Shown piece by piece: positions 43,501 to 52,686 of a DNA stretch of 64,000 nt. The DNA lies in NCBI GenBank assembly GCA_005502805.1, contig SCMY01000001.1, positions 372,001 to 436,000 of the forward strand. The letters are read 5' to 3'. The notes beneath the pieces are model-generated. The model saw only the letters and a list, made by a program, of their open reading frames with translations, was not told the DNA's origin and did no database searches. Within the stretch, counting starts at the first letter, position 1, and each line of letters starts with the position of its first letter. A program made the translations under genes and the position numbers. This DNA comes from Rhizobiales bacterium 2SD (GTDB lineage Bacteria > Pseudomonadota > Alphaproteobacteria > Rhizobiales > Beijerinckiaceae).

Positions 43501-44769
43501 TCAGCCGGCCGCCTTGCGGGCCGTTTCCGCCCGGCCGAGCAGGAGATCGCGCTCGCGCCGGTTGCGGGTCATGCCGGCGGCGCGGGTGAACTCGATCTCA
43601 GCCTCGCCATGGCGGCCGAGCTTGACCAGGAAATCAGCGCGCACGCTCGGCAGCAGATGGTAATTCTTCAGCGCCGGCGCGGAGGCGAGCGCATCGACCA
43701 GCTCCAGCCCCGCCGCCGGCCCGTCCGCCATCGACACCGCGACGGCGCGGTTGAGCTCGATCACCGGCGAGGGCGTCAGCGCACCGAGCGCGCCATAGAG
43801 CGCGGCGATCCGGCGCCAATCGGTTTCCTCGGCCGTGTTGGCGCGGGCATGACAGGCCGCGAGCTCGGCCTGCAGGACGTAAGCACTCGGCGCGGCGGAG
43901 AGCCGCCGCGCCGTCTCCAGCGCCTTGAGGCCGTGATTGATCAGCAGCCGGTCCCAGCGCGCCCGATTCTGGTCGAGCAGCAGCACCGGCTCGCCGTCCG
44001 GCCCGATCCGGGCGCGCAGGCGCGAGGCCTGCAATTCCATCAGCGCGACGAGGCCGTGCACTTCCGGCTCCTGCGGCGCGAGGCCGGCGAGGATGCGCCC
44101 GAGCCGCATCGCCTCCTGGCACAGCGCCGGGCGGACCCAGTCCTCGCCGCCGGTCGCGGCATAGCCCTCGTTGAAGATCAGGTAGACGACCTCCAGCACC
44201 GAGGCGAGGCGGTTGGCCAGCTCGGGACCATGCGGCACCTCATAGGGCACCTTGGCCTCGGCCAGCGCCTTCTTCGCCCGGACGAGGCGCTGCGCCATGG
44301 TCGGCTCCGGCACCAGGAAGGCGCGGGCGATCTCCTCGGTGGTGAGGCCGCCGATCAGGCGGAGCGTCAGCGCGAGGCGCGCCTCGACAGAGAGAACAGG
44401 GTGGCAGGCGGTGAAGATCAGCCGCAGCAGGTCGTCGCCGAGCTCGTCGTCGAGCGCCTCCTCGATCCCGGCGATCGGATCGTCCTCCTCGTCGAGGTCG
44501 CGGCCGATCTCCTCATGCTTGCGCTGCAGCATCCTGGCGCGCCGGAGGCCGTCGAGCGCGCGGTGCTTGGCAGCCTGCATCAGCCAGGCGCCGGGATTGC
44601 GCGGTACACCCTCATCGGGCCATTGCTGGAGCGCCGCGACGAGCGCGTCCTGCGCCAGCTCCTCGGCCCGGCCGACATCGCGGGTCACGCGGGCGAGGCC
44701 CGCGATCAATCTCGGGGCCTCGATCCGGAAGACCGCCTCGATGGCGCGGTGTGCATCGCTTGCCGTCAT
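43501..44769 (-). CDS. ECF42-type RNA polymerase sigma factor
   Basis: 422 aa. An N-terminal sigma-70 region 2 (ARVTRDVGRAEELAQDALVA, PGAWLMQAAKHRALDGLRRA) and region 4 (LTLRLIGGLTTEEIARAFLV, PTMAQRLVRAKKAL) are followed by a C-terminal extension of about 230 residues with TPR-like helices (PVIELNRAVAVSMADGPAAG). This size and extension mark group ECF42, which has no anti-sigma and is regulated through its own C-terminus. The family is regularly linked to DGPF/YciI proteins, and two lie directly upstream here. Confidence 0.92.
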   Translation of the reverse strand: MTASDAHRAIEAVFRIEAPRLIAGLARVTRDVGRAEELAQDALVAALQQWPDEGVPRNPGAWLMQAAKHRALDGLRRARMLQRKHEEIGRDLDEEDDPIAGIEEALDDELGDDLLRLIFTACHPVLSVEARLALTLRLIGGLTTEEIARAFLVPEPTMAQRLVRAKKALAEAKVPYEVPHGPELANRLASVLEVVYLIFNEGYAATGGEDWVRPALCQEAMRLGRILAGLAPQEPEVHGLVALMELQASRLRARIGPDGEPVLLLDQNRARWDRLLINHGLKALETARRLSAAPSAYVLQAELAACHARANTAEETDWRRIAALYGALGALTPSPVIELNRAVAVSMADGPAAGLELVDALASAPALKNYHLLPSVRADFLVKLGRHGEAEIEFTRAAGMTRNRRERDLLLGRAETARKAAG

Positions 44770-44811
44770 GGCCTGCGATACACACCATCAGCATCGTGGC
44801 TGGCAAGCGGC

Positions 44812-45234
44812 TCAGCCGTTGCCGACCTCGCTCTTGAGGCGATCCCAGGTCGCCGCCGCTTCCGGCGAGACCATCTCGCCGAAATCGGCGATGTCGACGA
44901 CCGGGCGGATCTCGATCTCGGACGGGCCGGGCATCGGATTGGGGCAACGCTTGACCCATTCGATGGCTTCGTCGAGCGACTTGCACTCCCAGACCCAATA
45001 GCCCGCGACCAGTTCCTTGGTCTCGGCGAACGGGCCGTCGACGACGGCACGCCTGGCGCCGTCGAACTGCACGCGTGCGCCCTTCGAGCTCGGCTGCAGC
45101 CCATCGCCGCCCTTCATGATGCCGGCCTTCACCAGCTCCTCGTTATAGGCCATCATCGCATCGACCAGTTCCCGGGTCGGCGGTGCGCCGGCTTCGCTGT
45201 CCTTGGTCGCCTTGACCATCACGATGAAACGCAT
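44812..45234 (-). CDS. YciI/DGPF-domain protein 1
   Basis: 140 aa from ATG 45234 (MRFIVMVKATKDSEAGAPPT). The name-giving motif DGPFAETKELVAGYWVWECK is intact, and the ferredoxin-like fold ends with AIEWVKRCPNP and IEIRPVVDIADFGE. These small proteins are the usual partners of ECF41/ECF42 sigma factors, with unknown activity; YciI itself is a small dehydrogenase-like or dehalogenase-like fold. It lies 42 nt before the sigma gene and after a second copy. Confidence 0.9.
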   Translation of the reverse strand: MRFIVMVKATKDSEAGAPPTRELVDAMMAYNEELVKAGIMKGGDGLQPSSKGARVQFDGARRAVVDGPFAETKELVAGYWVWECKSLDEAIEWVKRCPNPMPGPSEIEIRPVVDIADFGEMVSPEAAATWDRLKSEVGNG

Positions 45235-45317
45235 CTGTCTTCTCCGTTGATTGGAGCGGTGTGGGCCTCGCCACGCACCCTCCGAGGTTGAATAGGTCTT
45301 GTGGTCTTCGCTGGCTT

Positions 45318-45740
45318 TTAACCGGCGAGCTTCGCCGACTCCGCCCGTACGCGCTCTTCCTGCTCGCGCAGCTCCGGCGTGATCGACGCGCCGAAATCCT
45401 CCAGCTCGAAGATCGGCCGCAGCTCGATCTCGGTACCCTCGTCGAAGGGGGCGCGCTTCAGCCACTCGATGGCTTCGTCGAAGGAGCGGACCTGCCAGAT
45501 CCAGAAGCCGGCGAGCAGCTCCTTGGTCTCGGCGAAGGGCCCGTCGGTGATCGTCCGCTGCGCGCCGTCGAAGCGCATCCGCAACCCCTTCGAACTCGGA
45601 TGGAGCCCGTCCATCGCCAGCAGCAGGCCGGCCTTCACCAGCTCCTCGTTGTAGGCGCCCATCTTGGTGAAGACTTCTTCGCCGGGCATCACGCCGGCTT
45701 CGCTGTCCTTGTCGGCCTTGACCAGAACCATCACACGCAT
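45318..45740 (-). CDS. YciI/DGPF-domain protein 2
   Basis: 140 aa, the same length as its downstream neighbour and clearly paralogous: MRVMVLVKADKDSEAGVMPG, YNEELVKAGLLLAMDGLHPS, DGPFAETKELLAGFWIWQVR and EIELRPIFELEDFGA. The two copies arose by tandem duplication. It has its own ECF42-type promoter about 70 nt upstream. Function unknown, cytoplasmic. Confidence 0.9.
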   Translation of the reverse strand: MRVMVLVKADKDSEAGVMPGEEVFTKMGAYNEELVKAGLLLAMDGLHPSSKGLRMRFDGAQRTITDGPFAETKELLAGFWIWQVRSFDEAIEWLKRAPFDEGTEIELRPIFELEDFGASITPELREQEERVRAESAKLAG

Positions 45741-45812
45741 CGGTCTTTCTCCTGTCTCTACGAGTTGGTTTCGCTTCGGTATGGGGCGGGGAAAATCCCG
45801 CCCTCTGTCTTC

Positions 45813-45841
45813 ACGTCGAACGAGGCAGGCCCCGATCGACA
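45813..45841 (-). promoter_or_regulatory. ECF42-type promoter 2 (upstream of the DGPF genes)
   Basis: On the minus strand TGTCGA (45841-45836), a 17-nt spacer, then CGACGT (45818-45813). The known ECF42 promoter pattern is TGTCGA at -35 with a CGA/CGT-like -10. Directly upstream lies CCCGAAAAATTTTCA (45846-45860, plus strand), an A/T tract shared with promoter 1. The site is about 73 nt before the DGPF start codon. Confidence 0.75.
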
Positions 45842-45857
45842 GGCTCCCGAAAAATTT

Positions 45858-46520
45858 TCAGCCCTTGATCGAATATTTTTCGCGGCGGGCGATTTCGGCC
45901 GCGCTCGGCTCGGCAAACTCGAAGGAGCCGGTGGTGACCTCGCCCTCACGGCGATAGGTCGCCATGATCACGCCGGTGCTGGAGGCGCTGCTCTCGACCA
46001 GCTTGAAGGCGGCCGGCATGGCGCCCTTGCCGAACAGGCGCTTGCCCTTGCCGAGCACGACCGGGAAGGTCAGCAGCGTGATCTCGTCGATCAGGTCCTT
46101 GGCCAGCAGCGCCTGGATCAGTTCGCTCGAGCCCTGCAGCAGGAGCTTGGGGCCATCCTGGCGCTTCAGCGCCGCGACTTCGGCGGCAGGATCGCCGCGC
46201 AGCGCGACGGTGTTCTGCCAGCTCAGGGTCTGCGGCTCCGAGGTCGCGACATATTTGGTGATGGCGTTGAACTTGACCGCGATCGGATCGTCGCCGGCAT
46301 AGGGCCAGTGCGCCGCGAAGATATCGTAGGTCCGGCGGCCGAGCAGCAGGTCGAACTCCTCGGTGAAGGCCTTCTCCATCACCTTGCCCATCGCCTCGTC
46401 CCAATAGTGGAAGGTCCAGCCGCCATGGCTGAAGCCGCCCTGCGGATCCTCATGCGGACCGCCCGGCGCCTGCATGACGCCGTCAAGGGACAGGAAGGTG
46501 GCAGCAACGACTTGTCTCAT
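45858..46520 (-). CDS. Dihydrofolate-reductase-like (RibD C-terminal) protein
   Basis: 220 aa. Single RibD_C/DHFR-fold domain: the start MRQVVAATFLSLDGVMQAPG, FDLLLGRRTYDIFAAHWPYA, KYVATSEPQTLSWQNTVALR and LLLQGSSELIQALLAKDLID, with TLLTFPVVLGKGKRLFGKG. Proteins of this kind are NADPH-binding reductases of unknown substrate and are often found in ECF41/42-type stress clusters. It is the first gene of the cluster, with an ECF42-type promoter about 100 nt upstream; its stop overlaps the A/T tract of the next promoter. Confidence 0.88.
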   Translation of the reverse strand: MRQVVAATFLSLDGVMQAPGGPHEDPQGGFSHGGWTFHYWDEAMGKVMEKAFTEEFDLLLGRRTYDIFAAHWPYAGDDPIAVKFNAITKYVATSEPQTLSWQNTVALRGDPAAEVAALKRQDGPKLLLQGSSELIQALLAKDLIDEITLLTFPVVLGKGKRLFGKGAMPAAFKLVESSASSTGVIMATYRREGEVTTGSFEFAEPSAAEIARREKYSIKG

Positions 46521-46621
46521 CTGACTTCTCCCGAACGTGCGGGAGCCTCGCCCCGCATCATGTCTTTCGAAGCTCGGGCGGATGCCGCAACGACCTGCGG
46601 CCTCCGCTGCCTCTTACCGAC

Positions 46622-46671
46622 ACGTCGAACGGCAAAACGAGGAATCGACAGCGCCCCGAAAAATTTTCGGG
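46622..46671 (-). promoter_or_regulatory. ECF42-type promoter 1 with an adjoining palindrome
   Basis: On the minus strand TGTCGA (46650-46645), a 17-nt spacer, then CGACGT (46627-46622): the same elements and spacing as the second promoter. Just upstream is the palindrome CCCGAAAA-A-TTTTCGGG (46655-46671), which may be an UP-like element or a regulator site. It lies about 100 nt before the reductase-like gene. Confidence 0.75.
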
Positions 46672-46807
46672 CAGGTCTATCGCATTGAGTACGGCACCCG
46701 TTTCCTGTTCCCGTGGCGGCATCGGTTGAGCCTGCGAGCGAAGCACCCTAACTATCGGGGCGAACGGCGCCTGCGCCGAAACTAAAGATCGCTCAGAGAG
46801 CCCCACC

Positions 46808-47695
46808 ATGCCGGCAACCAGATTGGTCGACCGCGGCGTTATCCGCGTCAGCGGCGACGACGCCCGCGATTTCCTCGACAACATCGTCACCAACGCGATG
46901 GAGACCGTCACGCCCGAGCGCGCCGGATACGGCGGGCTGCTGACACCGCAAGGCAAGATCATCGGCGACTTTCTGATCGTCGCCGTGCCGGAAGCGGAAG
47001 GCGGCGGCTTCCTGCTCGACACGCCTTTGCTCCAGATTCCCGACCTGATGAAGAAGCTGAAGCTCTACAAGCTGCGCGCCAAGGTCACGCTCGACGATCT
47101 CAGCGAGAGCGCGGCGGTGATCGCCGCGACCGATGGCGGCAGGCTGCCGGCCGATGCCGGGCTGGTCTATGCCGATCCGCGCCTCCCCGAGCTCGGCGAG
47201 CGCGCCATCGTCGACCGCGAGGGTGCCGACGAGCTCGTCGATGCTTCGATGGACGACTATCACGCCCGCCGCATCGGTCTCGGCATTCCCGATGGCGGGC
47301 GCGACTTCCTCTATGGCGACGCCTTCCCGCATGAGGCGCTGTTCGACCAGCTCGGCGGCGTCTCGTTCAGGAAGGGCTGCTATATCGGCCAGGAGGTCGT
47401 CTCGCGCATGCAGCACCGCGGCACCGCCCGCTCGCGCATCATGCCGGTCGTCTTCAGCGAGGGCATCAACCCCGATGACGGCGTCGAGGCCAGCGCCGGC
47501 GGCAAGACGCTCGGGCGTGTCGGCTCCTGCGCAAATGGCCGCGGGCTCGCCTTGCTCCGGCTCGACCGGGTGGCGGATGCGCTCGCCGCCGGCCACAAGC
47601 TCGACGCCGGCGGCCTTGCCTTCACGCTCGGCCAGAAGCCGCCCTTCATCCGCTTCCCCTATCCGGGCGAGCCAGAATTCGGAGCAGCGGCATGA
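46808..47695 (+). CDS. ygfZ: Folate-binding protein YgfZ
   Basis: 295 aa. GcvT-like fold with the YgfZ signature FRKGCYIGQEVVSRMQHRGT, whose Cys is conserved. It begins PATRLVDRGVIRVSGDDARD, then FLDNIVTNAME and YGGLLTPQGKIIGDFLI. YgfZ works with tetrahydrofolate in maintenance of certain Fe-S enzymes and tRNA modification. It is divergent from the ECF42 cluster and overlaps the next gene, tag, by 4 nt. Confidence 0.95.
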   Translation: MPATRLVDRGVIRVSGDDARDFLDNIVTNAMETVTPERAGYGGLLTPQGKIIGDFLIVAVPEAEGGGFLLDTPLLQIPDLMKKLKLYKLRAKVTLDDLSESAAVIAATDGGRLPADAGLVYADPRLPELGERAIVDREGADELVDASMDDYHARRIGLGIPDGGRDFLYGDAFPHEALFDQLGGVSFRKGCYIGQEVVSRMQHRGTARSRIMPVVFSEGINPDDGVEASAGGKTLGRVGSCANGRGLALLRLDRVADALAAGHKLDAGGLAFTLGQKPPFIRFPYPGEPEFGAAA

Positions 47696-48327
47696 ATGAC
47701 GTGAGCGGCGGTCGCGCAGCGGTCGAGGGCCCCGACGGCAAATATCGCTGCATCTGGCCGGGGAGCGATCCGCTCTATCTTGCCTATCACGACACCGAAT
47801 GGGGCGTGCCGGAATATGATTCCCGTACGCTCTGGGAAAAGCTGATGCTCGACGGCTTCCAGGCGGGACTGTCCTGGATCACCATCCTGCGGAAACGCGA
47901 CGCCTTCCGCGCCGGCTTTTCCGGTTTCGAGCCGGAAACGGTCGCTCGCTTCGGCGAGGCCGATGTCCAGCGACTACTGGCCGATGCCGGCATCGTGCGC
48001 CATCGCGGCAAGATCGAGGGCACGATCCGCAATGCCCAGGCCTATCTCCGGCTGAGCGAGAAAGGCCCGTTCAACGACTTCCTCTGGAAGCATCTCGACG
48101 GGCGCGTGATCCAGAATGCCTTCCGGACCCACGAGCAGGTTCCAGCCGAGACCGCCGTCTCCAAGGCGATCTCGAAGGAACTCAAGGCCGCCGGCTTCAC
48201 CTTCTGCGGCCCGACCATCGTCTATGCGGTGATGCAGGCCTGCGGCATGGTCAACGACCACCTGACCGGCTGCTTCCGCTGGCAGGAATGCGCCGCGCTC
48301 GCCCGCGACACGCGTCCCGCCGCCTGA
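47692..48327 (+). CDS. tag: DNA-3-methyladenine glycosylase I
   Basis: 211 aa. It removes 3-methyladenine from alkylated DNA. Family features: YRCIWPGSDPLYLAYHDTEW at about 19-38, LWEKLMLDGFQAGLSWITIL, FRAGFSGFEPETVARFGEAD and the C-terminal GMVNDHLTGCFRWQECAAL. Metal-binding Cys and His residues of the Tag family are at both ends. It overlaps ygfZ by 4 nt (ATGA) and its TGA overlaps the next start, so the three genes are coupled. Confidence 0.94.
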   Translation: MNDVSGGRAAVEGPDGKYRCIWPGSDPLYLAYHDTEWGVPEYDSRTLWEKLMLDGFQAGLSWITILRKRDAFRAGFSGFEPETVARFGEADVQRLLADAGIVRHRGKIEGTIRNAQAYLRLSEKGPFNDFLWKHLDGRVIQNAFRTHEQVPAETAVSKAISKELKAAGFTFCGPTIVYAVMQACGMVNDHLTGCFRWQECAALARDTRPAA

Positions 48328-48926
48328 TGGTGAAGCCGCCCGCCCCGCCGCGCGCCTGGCAGCGCATGCTGTCGGGCCGGCGGCTCGACCTGCTCGATCC
48401 CTCGCCGCTCGATGTCGAGATCGAGGACATCGCCCATGGCCTTGCCCGCGTCGCCCGCTGGAACGGCCAGACCCGCGGCGCGCATTCCTTCTCGGTGGCG
48501 CAGCATAGCCTGCTGGTCGAGGCGATCGCGGGGCATCTCAACCCGGACTGGCCGCGCGAGTGGCGCCTGATGGCGCTGCTGCACGACGCGCCGGAATACG
48601 TCATCGGCGACATGATCTCGCCGTTCAAGGCAGTGATGGGCGATGCCTACAAGGGCGTGGAGCTACGCCTCTTGGGCGCGATCCATCTGCGCTTCGGCCT
48701 GCCGGCGGCGACGCCGGCGATCGTCAAGCGCAAGACCAAGGACGCCGACAAGATCTCGGCCTTCCTCGAGGCGACCGAGCTCGCCGGCTTCGAGCGCGAG
48801 GAAGCGCTGCGCTTCTTCGGCCGGCCTCAGGCCCTGCCGCGCGAGGTGCTGGCGCTGATCGAGCCGCGGGCGACGGAAGCGGCGCAGGCTGCGTTCCTGG
48901 CACGGTTTGCGGAATTATCGGCCTAA
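48327..48926 (+). CDS. HD-domain phosphohydrolase (YfbR-like)
   Basis: 199 aa. HD metal site residues are visible: His in RGAHSFSVAQHSLLVEAIA, the HD pair in LMALLHDAPEYVIGDMISPF and a later Asp in KTKDADKISAFLE. The set resembles the YfbR-type 5'-nucleotidases that hydrolyse deoxynucleoside monophosphates, though the substrate is not certain. Its ATG shares one base with the tag stop. It converges with a small membrane protein gene, ending 4 nt past that gene's stop. Confidence 0.9.
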   Translation: MVKPPAPPRAWQRMLSGRRLDLLDPSPLDVEIEDIAHGLARVARWNGQTRGAHSFSVAQHSLLVEAIAGHLNPDWPREWRLMALLHDAPEYVIGDMISPFKAVMGDAYKGVELRLLGAIHLRFGLPAATPAIVKRKTKDADKISAFLEATELAGFEREEALRFFGRPQALPREVLALIEPRATEAAQAAFLARFAELSA

Positions 48927-49189
48927 GGGGCCTTGTCCGGCGGCGGGACGGGCCGGCGCTCGCTTCGGTAGATCAGAAACAGGGTGAGCCCCACGATCAG
49001 AGCCGTCGCCAGAAAGGGCAGCACGCTCCAGACGAACTCGATGCCGTCCTGCGGCCAGAGATAGGTCCGGCAATTGCCGCCACGCCGGGCGCAAACGCGG
49101 TTTTCTCCCGTCACGACCGCCTGGACGCAGATGAAGCCGAACGCCGCGAGGAAGAGCCAGAGCAGGGTTTTGATGAAGCCGCCGCGCAT
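48923..49189 (-). CDS. Small membrane protein
   Basis: 88 aa from ATG 49189. Two hydrophobic helices (about 7-23 and 48-68) frame a short loop with two Cys (VCARRGGNCRTYLWPQDGIE); the C-terminus is basic and Pro-rich (RSERRPVPPPDKAP). No family recognised. The frame is open further upstream through the 19-nt repeat region but does not look coding there. Confidence 0.65.
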   Translation of the reverse strand: MRGGFIKTLLWLFLAAFGFICVQAVVTGENRVCARRGGNCRTYLWPQDGIEFVWSVLPFLATALIVGLTLFLIYRSERRPVPPPDKAP

Positions 49190-49216
49190 GGATTCCGCTG
49201 TTCGTCCACCTGCCGC

Positions 49217-49359
49217 CTGAAGGCCTCGCCAATTCGCTCCGAGAGTCAGGCCGGGGCGATGTTCGAAAACCGGAGCGCAGCGGACAAGGGTCCGTGAGCA
49301 CCGGAAGCGCAGAAGATCGCCTCGGATGGCCACCGGAGTAGAATTGGCGAGGCCTTCAG
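49217..49359. repeat. 19-nt inverted repeat bounding a 105-nt insert
   Basis: CTGAAGGCCTCGCCAATTC (49217-49235) and GAATTGGCGAGGCCTTCAG (49341-49359) are perfect complements. The complementarity continues inward for a few bases after one indel (GCTCC and GGAGTA). The right arm overlaps the last codons of the SH3 gene. No obvious target-site duplication flanks it. It may be a small non-autonomous mobile repeat or two inverted copies of a dispersed element. Confidence 0.7.
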
Positions 49360-49646
49360 TAACAGGACACGAACTCCCGATACACCCAGCCCACGACATG
49401 GTTGCGGCCGCGCGGGCTGATCAGCGCCCAGGCCCGGCCGCGCTCGTCGGACGAGGTGTTGATCACCCGAATGCCGACACCATTGCTGACGCGGCCGATG
49501 ATCTCGCCATTCGGCGTCTCGCGGATGTTGAGCGGCGTGCCTGTCGGGTCGGTGACGGCGCAGCGGTTCTGGGCGAAGGCCGGTGCGCCGAGCAGGCAGC
49601 TCGCGAGCGCGGTCAGAATGCCGAGGCGGGTGGCGGTCATGAACAT
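49356..49646 (-). CDS. Secreted SH3-domain protein
   Basis: 96 aa. A signal peptide (GILTALASCLLGAPAFAQ) is followed by a bacterial SH3 domain: RCAVTDPTGTPLNIRETPNG, EIIGRVSNGVGIRVIN and the end WALISPRGRNHVVGWVYREF. SH3b domains of this kind bind cell-wall peptides or act as exported adhesion modules. Two Cys near the ends (NRC and VSCY) may be disulfide linked. The 3' end lies inside the 19-nt inverted repeat. Confidence 0.85.
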   Translation of the reverse strand: MFMTATRLGILTALASCLLGAPAFAQNRCAVTDPTGTPLNIRETPNGEIIGRVSNGVGIRVINTSSDERGRAWALISPRGRNHVVGWVYREFVSCY

Positions 49647-49838
49647 ATCCCCTGATCGTCAACCGGCACGCCCCGCGCCGTGACACGCCTGTGCAATGGC
49701 GTGTTCAGGGCCACTTTCGCCTTGAAGCGAGATTGTTTCGATTCTTGATCAGATCATCTGACATTCTCTGCCATTCCCGACATAATCCAGCGAGCCCATA
49801 ATGCGGGCAACTGATCGCAGCCTTGGGAGATGACAGCC

Positions 49839-51446
<1,608 letters not shown>

Positions 51447-51454
51447 TCTAACGG

Positions 51455-51487
51455 CCCGCGCCGCTCGTCCGGGCGGCGCGGGTTTTG
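51455..51487 (+). terminator. Rho-independent terminator after aceB
   Basis: CCCGCGCCGC (51455-51464) pairs perfectly with GCGGCGCGGG (51473-51482), followed by TTTTG. It starts 9 nt after the malate synthase stop. Confidence 0.9.
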
Positions 51488-51611
51488 TCTCTGACGCTTG
51501 GCTGTAGATTTCAGTCTTTACCCGCTTTGGGTCGAGACCGGACGTTGCGAATCTCTAACTCGCGTTGCAGGTTGGCCGGCATCAAGCTGCAGGTGCTGGA
51601 GCGATAACCAA

Positions 51612-51944
51612 GTGCCAAAGGTGTTGTATTGCTGGCGATGTCGCCAGGACATCCCCATGCTCGACGAACGAGAATGGGCAGAAATTCATCCGCTTCTCAT
51701 AAGGTCGGTTGAAGAGGTCCAAGACTACCTCAGTCACCACCCGGAGGTTGATCTTCTAGAGGCTCGGAAGCGAGTCTACGATCCTGGCATCTTCCAGCGA
51801 TATTTCGAGCTCACCGGCTTCCGAGAGACAAACATCAACGCGATCTGGCATCATCGGGCAAGCGCTTTCGGCCCTCCGTGCCATTCGTGCGGAAAGCCGC
51901 TTCGCACTCCGAAGGCTCGATTTTGCGCGGAATGTTCGGCTTGA
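51612..51944 (+). CDS. Zinc-ribbon protein of unknown function
   Basis: 110 aa from the GTG at 51612 (MPKVLYCWRCRQDIPMLDER). CWRC near the start and CHSCGKPLRTPKARFCAEC at the end form two metal-binding knuckles around a helical middle (YDPGIFQRYFELTGFRETNI). It resembles a family of small proteins I recall beginning P-K-V-L-Y-C-W-R-C, found in scattered proteobacteria near contact-dependent or polymorphic-toxin type genes; this association is from memory and not proven. Base composition is lower in GC than neighbours. The ribosome site is weak. Confidence 0.6.
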   Translation: MPKVLYCWRCRQDIPMLDEREWAEIHPLLIRSVEEVQDYLSHHPEVDLLEARKRVYDPGIFQRYFELTGFRETNINAIWHHRASAFGPPCHSCGKPLRTPKARFCAECSA

Positions 51945-52016
51945 TCGTTGTGCTTCCGCAAATTCTGGAACGGATCGGAAGCGCAAAGTAGATGCGCTAA
52001 AGAGCTGGAGGGTAAA

Positions 52017-52349
52017 TTGCAAAATTTCAGAGAGGAGAATGTCTCACTCGCACCCGGCATTGAGATAGCTGAAATCGACGGATGGAACATGGTTCAAGCG
52101 ACAGGAACCATCAATGGATCGAAATTCTACTTTAAAGCCAAACACAATTATTGGTTATTGGCTATTGGTGGCGACGATCCGGCCGATCTCTCCGAATGGG
52201 AATACGAAGAGCCATATGGCGAGGGCCCGTATGGCGCGAATTTCATGGAGCATGAGATAGCCAAGCGGTTGATCCTAGAGGCCGCTGGACGATTTCTCAG
52301 GGGTGATCCGGATCCCAGAATCGCGCGCGCTTCTCCACCTCCGCGGTGA
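52017..52349 (+). CDS. Small acidic protein of unknown function
   Basis: 110 aa from a TTG at 52017 that follows GGAGGG at 52007-52012, a strong ribosome site. The sequence is rich in aromatic and acidic residues: EIDGWNMVQATGTINGSKFY, FKAKHNYWLLAIGGDDPADL, SEWEYEEPYGEGPYGANFME. The A/T-rich composition is unlike the neighbours. No motif was recognised; size, acidity and company with a zinc-ribbon protein recall immunity-like proteins, but that is speculative. A longer frame from 51948 lacks a ribosome site. Confidence 0.6.
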   Translation: MQNFREENVSLAPGIEIAEIDGWNMVQATGTINGSKFYFKAKHNYWLLAIGGDDPADLSEWEYEEPYGEGPYGANFMEHEIAKRLILEAAGRFLRGDPDPRIARASPPPR

Positions 52350-52686
52350 CCCCAGCTCGTGTCCGTCAACGCCCTTACTGAATCGATCGGACGCAGACTT
52401 AGCGCGTGTCCGCGATGGGTGGGAAGCGGACATCCCCCTTGACGATGAATGCCGGTGCCGACAGTGTCCCGGAGCATGTTCAGGAACCGGACCATTTGCG
52501 ACCGACGCCGACGCCGCTTCACCCAAGCGGCGGCTTCTTGGCTGCGCGTCGATCTGCGTCCTTCCGCGCGGTGACTGCCTCATCGTAGGTCCCACTAACC
52601 GGAACGGCCCCGGCCCGCATTCCCGAACCCCCGCAGCCCTCGGCTCCGGGGGTTTTTCTTTGCCCGACCCCCAAGAGGACATCACC
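52350..52686. other. Intergenic region with a dispersed-repeat-like hairpin and a terminator-like hairpin
   Basis: 337 nt before argC. TGTCCGC (52407-52413) and GCGGACA (52426-52432) form a hairpin whose wording around GGTGGGAAGCGGACA resembles a dispersed repeat known from several alphaproteobacteria. No tRNA is present (no TTCGA-type T-loop with matching stem). The region ends with the hairpin at 52626-52661. Confidence 0.5.
52626..52661 (+). terminator. Terminator-like hairpin in front of argC
   Basis: AACCCCCG (52626-52633) pairs with CGGGGGTT (52647-52654), with an inner AGCC/GGCT pair, followed by TTTCTTT. It lies only 26 nt before the argC start, so it either ends read-through from the island genes or acts as an attenuator. 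Confidence 0.7.
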
